NCBI RefSeq assembly: GCF_014646515.1
Contig: NZ_BMNK01000004.1
Coordinates: 52,719-116,718, forward strand
Length of the DNA stretch: 64,000 nucleotides
Direction of reading: 5' to 3'
Source of the DNA: Nonomuraea glycinis
Lineage (GTDB): Bacteria; Actinomycetota; Actinomycetes; Streptosporangiales; Streptosporangiaceae
Under the pieces are notes generated by a model, which worked only from the letters and a program-made list of their open reading frames with translations, had not been told where the DNA came from and did not search any database. Positions within the stretch are counted from its first letter, which is position 1. Each line of letters opens with the position of its first letter. This document shows positions 57,368 to 64,000 of the stretch, piece by piece. The position numbers and the translations under genes were made by a program.

Positions 57368-58792
57368 ATGACGAGCCATCAGGAGCGACTCGCTCTTCCC
57401 CTTGACCTCGACCAGGACATGGTCGCCGAGCTGGGCCGATACGCGGTGGACTTTCTGGCCGAGCGGATCGGCGAGCTGGAGTCGGCCCCGGCCAGCGACT
57501 ACCGGCAGGCCGGGCACCTGGCGGAGCTGCTGCTGGGGCGGCCGCCGGGTGCGGAGCCGGGGGACTTCCACGAGCTGCTGGAGACCTTCCGCCAGGCGGC
57601 CGGCCAGGGGGTGAACACGGCGGGTCCGGGCTACCTCGCCTACTTCCCGGCGGGCGGCCTGGTCTCCTCGGTGCTGGCCGAGATGCTGGCCCAGGCGGCC
57701 AACCGGTTCACCGGGGTCGCGCAGACGGCCCCCGCGCTGGTCGCCATGGAGCAGAGCGTGCTGACCTGGCTGTGCGACATGTTCGGCCTGCCGGCCGGTG
57801 CGGGCGGGGTGGTCACGACGGGCGCCTCGCTGGCGACGCTGTCGGCGGTGGTCGCGGCCCGGCACGACCGGCTGGGCGACGACGCCCGCGACGGCACCCT
57901 GTACGTGACCGAGCACACCCATCTCAGTGTCGCCAAGGCCGCCAGGATCGCGGGCCTGCCGGCCGACCGGGTGCGCCTCGTACCGGCCACCGCCGAGCTC
58001 AGGATGGACGTCGGCGCCGCCGCCGAGCTGATCGCGGCCGACCGGGCGGCCGGGCTGCGGCCCTTCCTGCTGGCGGGCACCGCCGGGACCACCAGCACGG
58101 GCACCGTCGATCCCCTGCCCGAGCTCGCCCGGCTGGCGCGCGCCGAGGGGCTCTGGTTCCACGTCGACGCCGCTTACGGGGGCGGCTTCCGGCTCACCGG
58201 GCGCGGCCGGGCCAGGCTCGCCGGCATCGAGGAGGCCGACTCGGTCGCGTTCGACCCGCACAAAAGCCTCTTCATGCCGTACGGGACCGGTGTGTTGCTG
58301 GTGCGCGACCCTGCCGTACTGCACGCCGCGCATGCCGCTGACGGGCAGTATCTGCAGGACCTCGACCGGCTGGGCGACCTGCCGGACTTCGGGAATCTGG
58401 GCGTGGAGCTGACCAGGGAGTTCCGCGGTCTGCGGCTGTGGCTGCCGCTGCACCTGCACGGCGTGCGCGCTTTCGCCGAGGCGCTGGAGGAGAAGCTGGA
58501 CCTCGCCGCGTTCGTGCACCGCGAACTGAGCCAGGATGCGCGCGTCGAGCTGCCGTGGGAGCCGGATCTGTCCGTCGTGGTGTTCCGGCTGCGCGGTGCG
58601 GACGAGGCCAACCGCGACCTGCTGGCCAGGATCAACGCCACCCAGCGGATCTACCTGTCCAGCACCGCCATCGACGGCCGGTTCTATCTGCGCCTGTGCG
58701 TGCTGAGCGTCCGTACCCGGGCCGAGCATGTCTATCAGGCGCTGCGCACCATTCAGGATTGTCTCAACAATGAGATATCGTCTCAGATGTGA
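57368..58792 (+). CDS. PLP-dependent decarboxylase, aromatic amino acid type (group II)
   Basis: The 474-residue protein has GPGYLAYFPAGGLVSSVLAEML, TTGASLATLSAVVAAR, LAGTAGTTSTGTVDPLPELARLA, WFHVDAAYGGGFRL and the PLP-binding Lys299 in SVAFDPHKSLFMPYGTGVLLVRD, the group II decarboxylase pattern. The substrate may be an aromatic L-amino acid, but aspartate- and tyrosine-type relatives look similar. It is the first gene of an operon with its XRE-cupin regulator and a GNAT gene. Confidence 0.92.
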   Translation: MTSHQERLALPLDLDQDMVAELGRYAVDFLAERIGELESAPASDYRQAGHLAELLLGRPPGAEPGDFHELLETFRQAAGQGVNTAGPGYLAYFPAGGLVSSVLAEMLAQAANRFTGVAQTAPALVAMEQSVLTWLCDMFGLPAGAGGVVTTGASLATLSAVVAARHDRLGDDARDGTLYVTEHTHLSVAKAARIAGLPADRVRLVPATAELRMDVGAAAELIAADRAAGLRPFLLAGTAGTTSTGTVDPLPELARLARAEGLWFHVDAAYGGGFRLTGRGRARLAGIEEADSVAFDPHKSLFMPYGTGVLLVRDPAVLHAAHAADGQYLQDLDRLGDLPDFGNLGVELTREFRGLRLWLPLHLHGVRAFAEALEEKLDLAAFVHRELSQDARVELPWEPDLSVVVFRLRGADEANRDLLARINATQRIYLSSTAIDGRFYLRLCVLSVRTRAEHVYQALRTIQDCLNNEISSQM

Positions 58793-58795
58793 GAC
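58761..58795 (+). promoter_or_regulatory. Four phased TCTCA/TGAGA half-sites at the XRE-cupin start
   Basis: TCTCA (58762), TGAGA (58771), TCTCA (58781) and TGAGA (58790) alternate at 9-10 base steps, one per DNA turn, across the decarboxylase 3' end and the GTG start of the regulator. TATCGT (58776-58781) is placed as a -10 for a leaderless transcript beginning at the GTG. Confidence 0.7.
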
Positions 58796-59352
58796 AGGAT
58801 TCTCTGGACGAACGGCTCGCCCACCGGCTGGCGGCGCTCCGGACGGAGCACGGCTGGTCGCTGGACGAGCTGGCCGTCAGGTCCGGCGTCAGCCGCTCGA
58901 CGCTGTCGCGGCTGGAGCGCGCGGAGATCAGCCCGACGGCCGCCCTGCTGGGCAGGCTGTGCGCGGTCTACGAGCGGACGATGTCGCGGCTGCTGGCCGA
59001 GGTCGAGTCCGAGCCACCGGGGGTGGTGCGCGCCGCCGAGCAGGCGGTGTGGCGCGACCGGGCGTCGGGGTTCACCCGCAGGTCCGTCTCCCCGCCCCAT
59101 GCGGGGCTGCGTGGCGAGGTCGTCGAGGGACTTCTGCTGCCGGACGCGGACATCTCCTACGACGCGCCGCCGGTGGCCGGGCTGGAGCAGCACCTCTGGG
59201 TGCTGGACGGGGCCGTCGAGATCACCATCGACGGGCAGGCGCACCGGCTGGAGACCGGCGACTGCCTGCGCTTCCGCCTCTGGGGCGGCTCACGCTTCCG
59301 CTGCCTCGGCACCACTCCGGCACGTTACGCGCTGCTGGTCGTCCTGCCCTGA
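58789..59352 (+). CDS. XRE-cupin transcriptional regulator
   Basis: The 187-residue protein has an N-terminal helix-turn-helix (LAALRTEHGWSLDELAVRSGVSRSTLSRLERAEISPT) and a C-terminal cupin (LEQHLWVLDGAVEITIDGQAHRLETGDCLRFRLWGGSRF). Such regulators sense small molecules through the cupin. GTG 58789 overlaps the decarboxylase stop (GTGA). The phased half-sites over its start suggest autoregulation. Confidence 0.92.
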   Translation: MRQDSLDERLAHRLAALRTEHGWSLDELAVRSGVSRSTLSRLERAEISPTAALLGRLCAVYERTMSRLLAEVESEPPGVVRAAEQAVWRDRASGFTRRSVSPPHAGLRGEVVEGLLLPDADISYDAPPVAGLEQHLWVLDGAVEITIDGQAHRLETGDCLRFRLWGGSRFRCLGTTPARYALLVVLP

Positions 59353-59372
59353 CCCGAGAATCGGAGACCCCC

Positions 59373-59891
59373 GTGCACACCATCGAACGCCTGCCCGCCG
59401 AAGACTTCCCCGGCTGCGTCAAGGGCCTCGCCGAGGTTCTGACCGATGCCGTCGACGACGGCGCCTCGGTGGGTTTCCTGACGCCGTTCGACCGGGAGGC
59501 CGCGGCCGTCTGGTGGCGGGAGCGGGCGCCGGCGGTGGCCGACGGCAGCCTTATCGTCTGGGTCTGCCGCGACGCCGGCGGGATCGTCGCCACCGTCAGC
59601 CTGGCTCTGCCGGGCAAGCCCAACTCCCGGCACCGCGCCGAGGTCTCCAAGCTGCTGGTGCACCGCGACGCCCGCGGCAGGGGACTGGCCCGTGCCCTGC
59701 TGGCCACCGTCGAGGCGGCGGCCGTCGAAGCCGGCGTCTCCCTGCTGGTCCTGGACACGAGGACCGGCAGTGCGGCCGAGCGGCTCTACCTCACCGGCGG
59801 CTGGACCCTCTTCGGTGTCGTCCCCGGCTACGCCGCCGACCCCGACGGCTCGCTGCAGGACTGCAGCTTCTTCTACAAGCCGATTGCCTGA
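59373..59891 (+). CDS. GNAT family N-acetyltransferase
   Basis: The 172-residue protein has the acetyl-CoA motif SKLLVHRDARGRGLARALLATVEAAAVEAG and the C-terminal AERLYLTGGWTLFGVVPGYAADPDG. The GTG at 59373 follows CGGAG. It is third in the decarboxylase-regulator operon, so its substrate may be the amine product of the decarboxylase; that is inference from order only. Confidence 0.9.
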   Translation: MHTIERLPAEDFPGCVKGLAEVLTDAVDDGASVGFLTPFDREAAAVWWRERAPAVADGSLIVWVCRDAGGIVATVSLALPGKPNSRHRAEVSKLLVHRDARGRGLARALLATVEAAAVEAGVSLLVLDTRTGSAAERLYLTGGWTLFGVVPGYAADPDGSLQDCSFFYKPIA

Positions 59892-60067
59892 GGTACGACG
59901 CGGCCCGTCCGTACCGGATGTCCCGGTGTGCGCACGTCCGGTGTTGTTCCTGTCGGTGCTAGAATGAACCCGCTGGTGCCGAGTTGCCCGGCCCGCCTCC
60001 GCGAGATCCGCGTCGAGGCACAAAACTCCCCCATGAGCTCACCGGTACGACGGGCAGGCTTCCCGTT

Positions 60068-62194
60068 ATGGATACCAACCGACTCCCCCACCAGCTCGCC
60101 CGCACCCGGCGCTTCACCCTCGGCGTCCCCCGCGCCTTCACCCTCTCCCCCGACGGGAACCGAATCCTGTTCCTGCGCAGCCGCAGCGGCGAAGACCGGA
60201 CGAGCTGCCTGTGGCTGCTCGACGGTGACCAGGAGCGACTGCTCGCCACCCCGGAGACGCTCGCCGTCGCGGGGCCCGTGCCCGAGGCCGAGCTGATCCG
60301 GCGCGAACGGGCCCGGGAGACCGCGGCCGGCGTGGTCGCGTACTCGGCCGACGCCGCCCTGCGCATCGCTGTCTTCGCCGTCGACGGCGCGCTCTGGGCG
60401 GTGGACCTCGACCCGGCCGGACCCCGGCCTGCCGGCGGCGTGCTCCGGGCAGACCTCGATGGCGCCGCCGGACCGCGCCCTGTCGCCACCGCCGGACCGG
60501 TGACCGATCCCCGGCTGGACCCCACCGGCAGCCGGGTCGCCTACGTCACCGGTGGCGCCCTGCACGTCGCCGACCTGGCCGGCGGTGGAGACCGGCCGCT
60601 CGCCGTACCCGAGGGGGAGGACATCACCTGGGGCCTGGCCGAGCACGTCGCGGCGGAGTCCATGCACCGCACGCGCGGCCACTGGTGGTCGCCGGACGGG
60701 ACCCGGCTGCTCGTCGCGCGGGTGGACACCTCGGCGGTGCGGCGCTGGTGGGTCGCCGACCCGGCCGACCCCGCACGGCCACCCCGCGAGATCGCCTACC
60801 CCGCCGCCGGGACCGCCAACGCCGAGGTGACCCTGCACCTGCTCGACCTGGCGGGCCGGGCCGTCGAGGTCGACTGGGACAGGACCGCCCACGAGTACGT
60901 GACCGCGGCCGGCTGGGACGCGCACGGCCCGCTGATCAGCGTGCAGAGCCGCGACCAGCGCTCACTCCGCGTCCTGTCCGCCGACCCGGACACCGGCCGC
61001 ACCACGCTCCTGCACGAGCAGCGCGACGCCGCCTGGGTGCAGCTGATCCCCGGCACCCCCGCCAGGACCGCCTCCGGCGCGCTGGTCCACACGGCCGACT
61101 CCGCCACCACCCGGCGACTTCTGGTGGACGGCCGGCCGGTCACCCCGGAGGGCCTGCAGGTCCGCGAGGTGCTGGACGTGACGGGCGAGAGCGTGCTCTT
61201 CACCGCCGGCGACGAACCCACCGAGACCCACCTGTGGGCGTACGAGGACGGCCTGGTCCGCCTCAGCGACGGGCCGGGCGTCCACACCGGCGCTCGCGGC
61301 GGCGGCGCGCTGCTGATCTCCGCGCACACCGAGCGGGGGCGCGCCTTCCGGGTGACCCGGCAGGGCCGGACCGTCGCCACCGTCGCCTCCCTCGATGCCG
61401 AGCCGTCCATCACCCCGCGCGTCACCTGGCTGCGGGTGGGTGCCCGGGAGATCCGTACGGCGCTCCTGCTGCCCTCCTGGCACCGGCCGGGCGGCGACCC
61501 GCTCCCGGTGCTCATGGCGCCGTACGGCGGGCCCGCGGTGCAATTGGCGGTCCGGGCCAGGACCTGGTTCCTGTGCGAGGCGCAGTGGTTCGCCGAGGCC
61601 GGGTACGCCGTCGTGGTCGCCGACGGGCGCGGCACTCCCGGCCGTGGGCCCGCGTGGGAGAAGACCGTGCACCGCGACACCCTCTCCGCCCCGCTGGAGG
61701 ACCAGGTGGCCGCCCTGCACGCCGCCGCCGAGCACTGCCCCGACCTTGACCTGGGCCGGGTCGCGATCCGGGGCTGGAGCTACGGCGGCACCCTGGCCGC
61801 CGCCGCGGTGCTGCGCAGGCCGGAGGTGTTCCACGCCGCCGTCTCCGGCGCCGCCCCGAGTGATCAGCGCCTGTACGACACGCACTGGCGCGAACGGTTC
61901 CTCGGCCACCCCGACGAGCATCCCGACGCCTACGACCGCTCCTCGCCGATCGGTGACGCGGCCCTGCTGCGGCGGCCGTTGCTCCTGGTGCACGGGCTGG
62001 CCGATGACAACGTGGTGCCGGCGCACACGCTGCGCATGTCGGCGGCCCTGCTCGCGGCGGGCCGCCCGCACCAGGTGCTGCCGCTGTCCGGCGCCACCCA
62101 CCTGCCGGCCTCCGAGGCGGCCGTCGAGGGGCTGCTGCGGTTCCAGCTGGAGTTCCTCCGAGACGCTCTGCAGCGGGTCGATCAGCCGGAATAG
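60068..62194 (+). CDS. S9 family peptidase (dipeptidyl peptidase IV-like)
   Basis: The 708-residue protein has an N-terminal beta-propeller (ARTRRFTLGVPRAFTLSPDGNRILFL onward, WGLAEHVAAESMHRTRGHWWSPDG) and a C-terminal alpha/beta hydrolase with Ser571 in RGWSYGGTLAA, Asp in VHGLADDNVVP and His in SGATHLPASE. In DPP IV a Glu-Glu pair in the propeller binds the free N-terminus; here only single glutamates (AEHVAAES) are present, so exopeptidase specificity is uncertain. No signal peptide: cytoplasmic. Confidence 0.92.
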   Translation: MDTNRLPHQLARTRRFTLGVPRAFTLSPDGNRILFLRSRSGEDRTSCLWLLDGDQERLLATPETLAVAGPVPEAELIRRERARETAAGVVAYSADAALRIAVFAVDGALWAVDLDPAGPRPAGGVLRADLDGAAGPRPVATAGPVTDPRLDPTGSRVAYVTGGALHVADLAGGGDRPLAVPEGEDITWGLAEHVAAESMHRTRGHWWSPDGTRLLVARVDTSAVRRWWVADPADPARPPREIAYPAAGTANAEVTLHLLDLAGRAVEVDWDRTAHEYVTAAGWDAHGPLISVQSRDQRSLRVLSADPDTGRTTLLHEQRDAAWVQLIPGTPARTASGALVHTADSATTRRLLVDGRPVTPEGLQVREVLDVTGESVLFTAGDEPTETHLWAYEDGLVRLSDGPGVHTGARGGGALLISAHTERGRAFRVTRQGRTVATVASLDAEPSITPRVTWLRVGAREIRTALLLPSWHRPGGDPLPVLMAPYGGPAVQLAVRARTWFLCEAQWFAEAGYAVVVADGRGTPGRGPAWEKTVHRDTLSAPLEDQVAALHAAAEHCPDLDLGRVAIRGWSYGGTLAAAAVLRRPEVFHAAVSGAAPSDQRLYDTHWRERFLGHPDEHPDAYDRSSPIGDAALLRRPLLLVHGLADDNVVPAHTLRMSAALLAAGRPHQVLPLSGATHLPASEAAVEGLLRFQLEFLRDALQRVDQPE

Positions 62195-62244
62195 GCGGCC
62201 GCTGAGGCCGCTCGCTGCACGACGCCGGGCTATACGATCACCGG

Positions 62245-63528
62245 ATGTCCGTGCCCCCGTCACGCGTACGCCGCACCCTCCGCTGGTCGCGCCGGCTGGC
62301 CGCCGTCGCGATCAGCCTCTGCGCACTGGCGGGCGCGGGGCGGCTCCTCGTGCCCGCCACCGCGGGCCCCACCGGCGAGCCCCCCGGAGTCGAGCGGCAG
62401 CTCACGTTCCTGCGCGCGGCGCTCGGCGCCGGAGCCGGCGACGACGCGCAGCGGCTCTTCCCCGAGGGCTACTTCTTCCTGCACGCCCTGTACGGCCTGA
62501 CCTGGGCCGAGCTCGGCATGCGGCGGCCGGCCGGCGAGCGGCCGGTGGCGTTACGCGAGGCCCGCTGGGCGCTGGCGCGACTGGAATCACCCGCCGGCCG
62601 CGCCCCGTTCAGCCCGGACCTCACCCCTGCCTACGGCGTCTTCCACCGGGGCTGGAGCAACCTGCTACGCGGCCAGGTGCTGAGCCTCCAGCCCGCCGGG
62701 CGGCGCGACCCGGCCGAGACGCGCCGGTTCGCCGACGACTCCGCCGCCCTCGGCGCCGCGTTCGACGCCGCCGCCTCGCCCTACCTGGCCGCCTACCCGG
62801 GCCAGGCGTGGCCGGTCGACTCCACCGTGGCCATCGCGTCCCTGCGACTGCACGACACGCTGCTGCCCGCCCGGTTCGCCAGGACCACCGAGCGGTGGCT
62901 CCAGGAGGTACGGCGGCGGCTCGATCCGCGCACCGGCCTGCTCCCGCACCAGGCCGATCCTGACACCGGCGACCCGATCGAGGTGGCCAGGGGCAGCTCG
63001 CAGAGCCTCATCCAGCGTTTCCTCGTCGACATCGACCCGGCCTTCGCCGGCGAGCAGTACGTACGCTTCCGCGACCGCTTCCTCGCCACGCCCCTGGGCC
63101 TCGGACCGGCCGTACGCGAGTATCCCCACGGCATGGACGGGCCCGGCGACGTCGACTCCGGCCCGCTCCCCCTCGGGATCAGTCTCTCGGCGACCGCCGT
63201 CACCCTGGGCGCCGCCCAGGTCCACGGCGACGCGCCGCTCGCCGGCGCGCTGGCCGGCTACGGCGAGTTCGCCGGGCTGCCGTTCGGCACCCCGTGGGCC
63301 AAGCGGTACGCCTTCGGCCTGCTCCCCATCGGGGACGCTTTCCTGGCCTGGTCCAAGACCGCGCGCCCGTGGGTGGCGGCCCTGCCCGCGCCGCCCCCGG
63401 CCGTCGTCTCACCGTGGTGGCGCGTCCCGTTGTTGTCGATCCTGTCGCTGCTGGGTGTCCTGCCCTGGCTGCCCGCGCTCGTACGACGTCGGCGCCTTTA
63501 CAAAGTAGATCACTCTGTCATCACCTGA
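62245..63528 (+). CDS. Membrane-anchored protein of unknown function
   Basis: The 427-residue protein has an N-terminal membrane segment (residues 18-40), a large extracytoplasmic helical domain and a C-terminal membrane segment (WWRVPLLSILSLLGVLPWLPAL) before a basic tail. FRDRFLATPLGLGPAVREYPHG and GDVDSGPLPLGISLSATAV are reminiscent of alpha/alpha-barrel proteins (linalool dehydratase-isomerase-like), but this is not a firm match. The tail VDHSVIT is encoded by the CCTTTACAnnGTAGATCA motif. Confidence 0.6.
   Translation: MSVPPSRVRRTLRWSRRLAAVAISLCALAGAGRLLVPATAGPTGEPPGVERQLTFLRAALGAGAGDDAQRLFPEGYFFLHALYGLTWAELGMRRPAGERPVALREARWALARLESPAGRAPFSPDLTPAYGVFHRGWSNLLRGQVLSLQPAGRRDPAETRRFADDSAALGAAFDAAASPYLAAYPGQAWPVDSTVAIASLRLHDTLLPARFARTTERWLQEVRRRLDPRTGLLPHQADPDTGDPIEVARGSSQSLIQRFLVDIDPAFAGEQYVRFRDRFLATPLGLGPAVREYPHGMDGPGDVDSGPLPLGISLSATAVTLGAAQVHGDAPLAGALAGYGEFAGLPFGTPWAKRYAFGLLPIGDAFLAWSKTARPWVAALPAPPPAVVSPWWRVPLLSILSLLGVLPWLPALVRRRRLYKVDHSVIT
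63495..63512. promoter_or_regulatory. CCTTTACA-AA-GTAGATCA motif, second copy
   Basis: This 18-base element differs at only two central positions from the one at 10124-10141 (CCTTTACA-TT-GTAGATCA). The inner TACAnnGTA with flanking T/A resembles the TACAnTGTA operators of BlaI/CopY-family repressors. Both copies lie across the extreme 3' end of a gene. Confidence 0.45.
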
Positions 63529-63531
63529 ATT

Positions 63532-63550
63532 GCGGAACGAATCTTTCCGC
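63532..63550. promoter_or_regulatory. Inverted repeat before the epoxide hydrolase gene
   Basis: Arms GCGGAA and TTCCGC flank a 7-base loop 21 bases before the epoxide hydrolase ATG. It may be an operator or a weak terminator for the membrane-protein gene. Confidence 0.4.
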
Positions 63551-63571
63551 GATGCTTCCTAGGGTTTACCC

Positions 63572-64000
63572 ATGACCGCGAGCAAAGAGATCCGCCCCTT
63601 CCACCTCGACATCCCCCAGGCTGACGTGGACGACCTGATCGACCGGCTGGACCGGACCCGCTGGCCCGACGAGGCGCCGGGAGCCGACGGGAGCCGCGGC
63701 GTGCCGCTGAGCCATGTCAGAGAGCTCGCCGACCACTGGCGGACGACCTTCGACTGGCGCGAGCAGGAGGCCGAGCTCAACTCCCACCCGCAGTTCACCA
63801 CGGAGATCGACGGCCAGCGCATCCACTTCATCCATGTACGTTCTCCGGAACCTGACGCGCTCCCCTTGATCCTCACGCACGGCTGGCCCAGCTCACCGAT
63901 CGAGTTCCTCAAGGTGATCGGCCCGCTGACGGATCCGCGGGCGCACGGCGGCGACCCCGCCGACGCCTTCCACCTGGTCATCCCGTCGCTGCCGGGCTAC
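63572..64000 (+). CDS. Epoxide hydrolase (EHN domain), partial
   Basis: The first 143 residues carry the epoxide hydrolase N-terminal domain ([63 protein letters not shown]) and the oxyanion region [20 protein letters not shown], before reaching PSLPGY and the window edge. The family uses an Asp-His-Asp triad that lies beyond the end. The ATG follows GGG at moderate spacing. Confidence 0.88.
   Translation, partial: MTASKEIRPFHLDIPQADVDDLIDRLDRTRWPDEAPGADGSRGVPLSHVRELADHWRTTFDWREQEAELNSHPQFTTEIDGQRIHFIHVRSPEPDALPLILTHGWPSSPIEFLKVIGPLTDPRAHGGDPADAFHLVIPSLPGY

Overview
The window is very high GC, with dense genes, frequent GTG and TTG starts and ATGA/GTGA stop-start overlaps. Protein families such as DUF5996, CU044_5270, MmyB-type XRE regulators, fused urease gamma-beta, DevR/DevS and SARP/BTAD point to a filamentous actinomycete, most like the Streptosporangiales (Nonomuraea/Streptosporangium type). 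That placement is inference from content; no rRNA or tRNA gene is visible.

Layout. 0-10 kb: an ECF42-type sigma factor with its YCII partner and a DinB gene, two RibD-like reductases, a second ECF sigma factor led by a 41-codon ORF and followed by a CU044_5270 membrane protein, a Tn3 transposase scrap, and a DesK/NarL-type two-component pair divergent from a lipoprotein esterase. 10-15 kb: a complete urease operon on the minus strand (ureAB-ureC-ureF-ureG-ureD, no ureE), unusual for tandem repeats placed at its gene junctions. 15-44 kb: a patchwork of small metabolic genes (hydrolases, SDRs, a class A beta-lactamase, an agmatinase-family ureohydrolase, a FAD monooxygenase), each beside its own regulator (XRE, MarR, GbsR, GntR-TetR fusion, TetR, SARP, AraC), often with a clear palindromic operator between them.

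44-57.3 kb is the most coherent block. It is a DosR/DevR-type hypoxia or dormancy island: the response regulator devR and a two-GAF kinase with the DevS heme-histidine motif, five universal stress proteins, an Acg-type nitroreductase, a CBS-BON protein, a HAD phosphatase/phosphoglucomutase plus GH65 phosphorylase pair (split counterpart of mycobacterial OtsB1), and a truncated CtpF-like P-type ATPase. At least seven intergenic sites resemble the DosR box. The GH65 gene runs in frame, with no stop codon, into an XRE-pyridoxamine-oxidase-like gene that keeps its own ribosome binding site.

57.3-64 kb: a PLP decarboxylase, its XRE-cupin regulator and a GNAT gene form an operon with four evenly phased TCTCA/TGAGA half-sites across the regulator start. 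An S9 prolyl-peptidase, an unknown membrane-anchored protein and a partial epoxide hydrolase follow, the last running off the window end.

Broken genes (FAD monooxygenase tail, Tn3 transposase head, NTF2-like tail, P-type ATPase head, duplicated DUF6968 tail) show repeated small rearrangements. No CRISPR array, origin or intact mobile element was seen.
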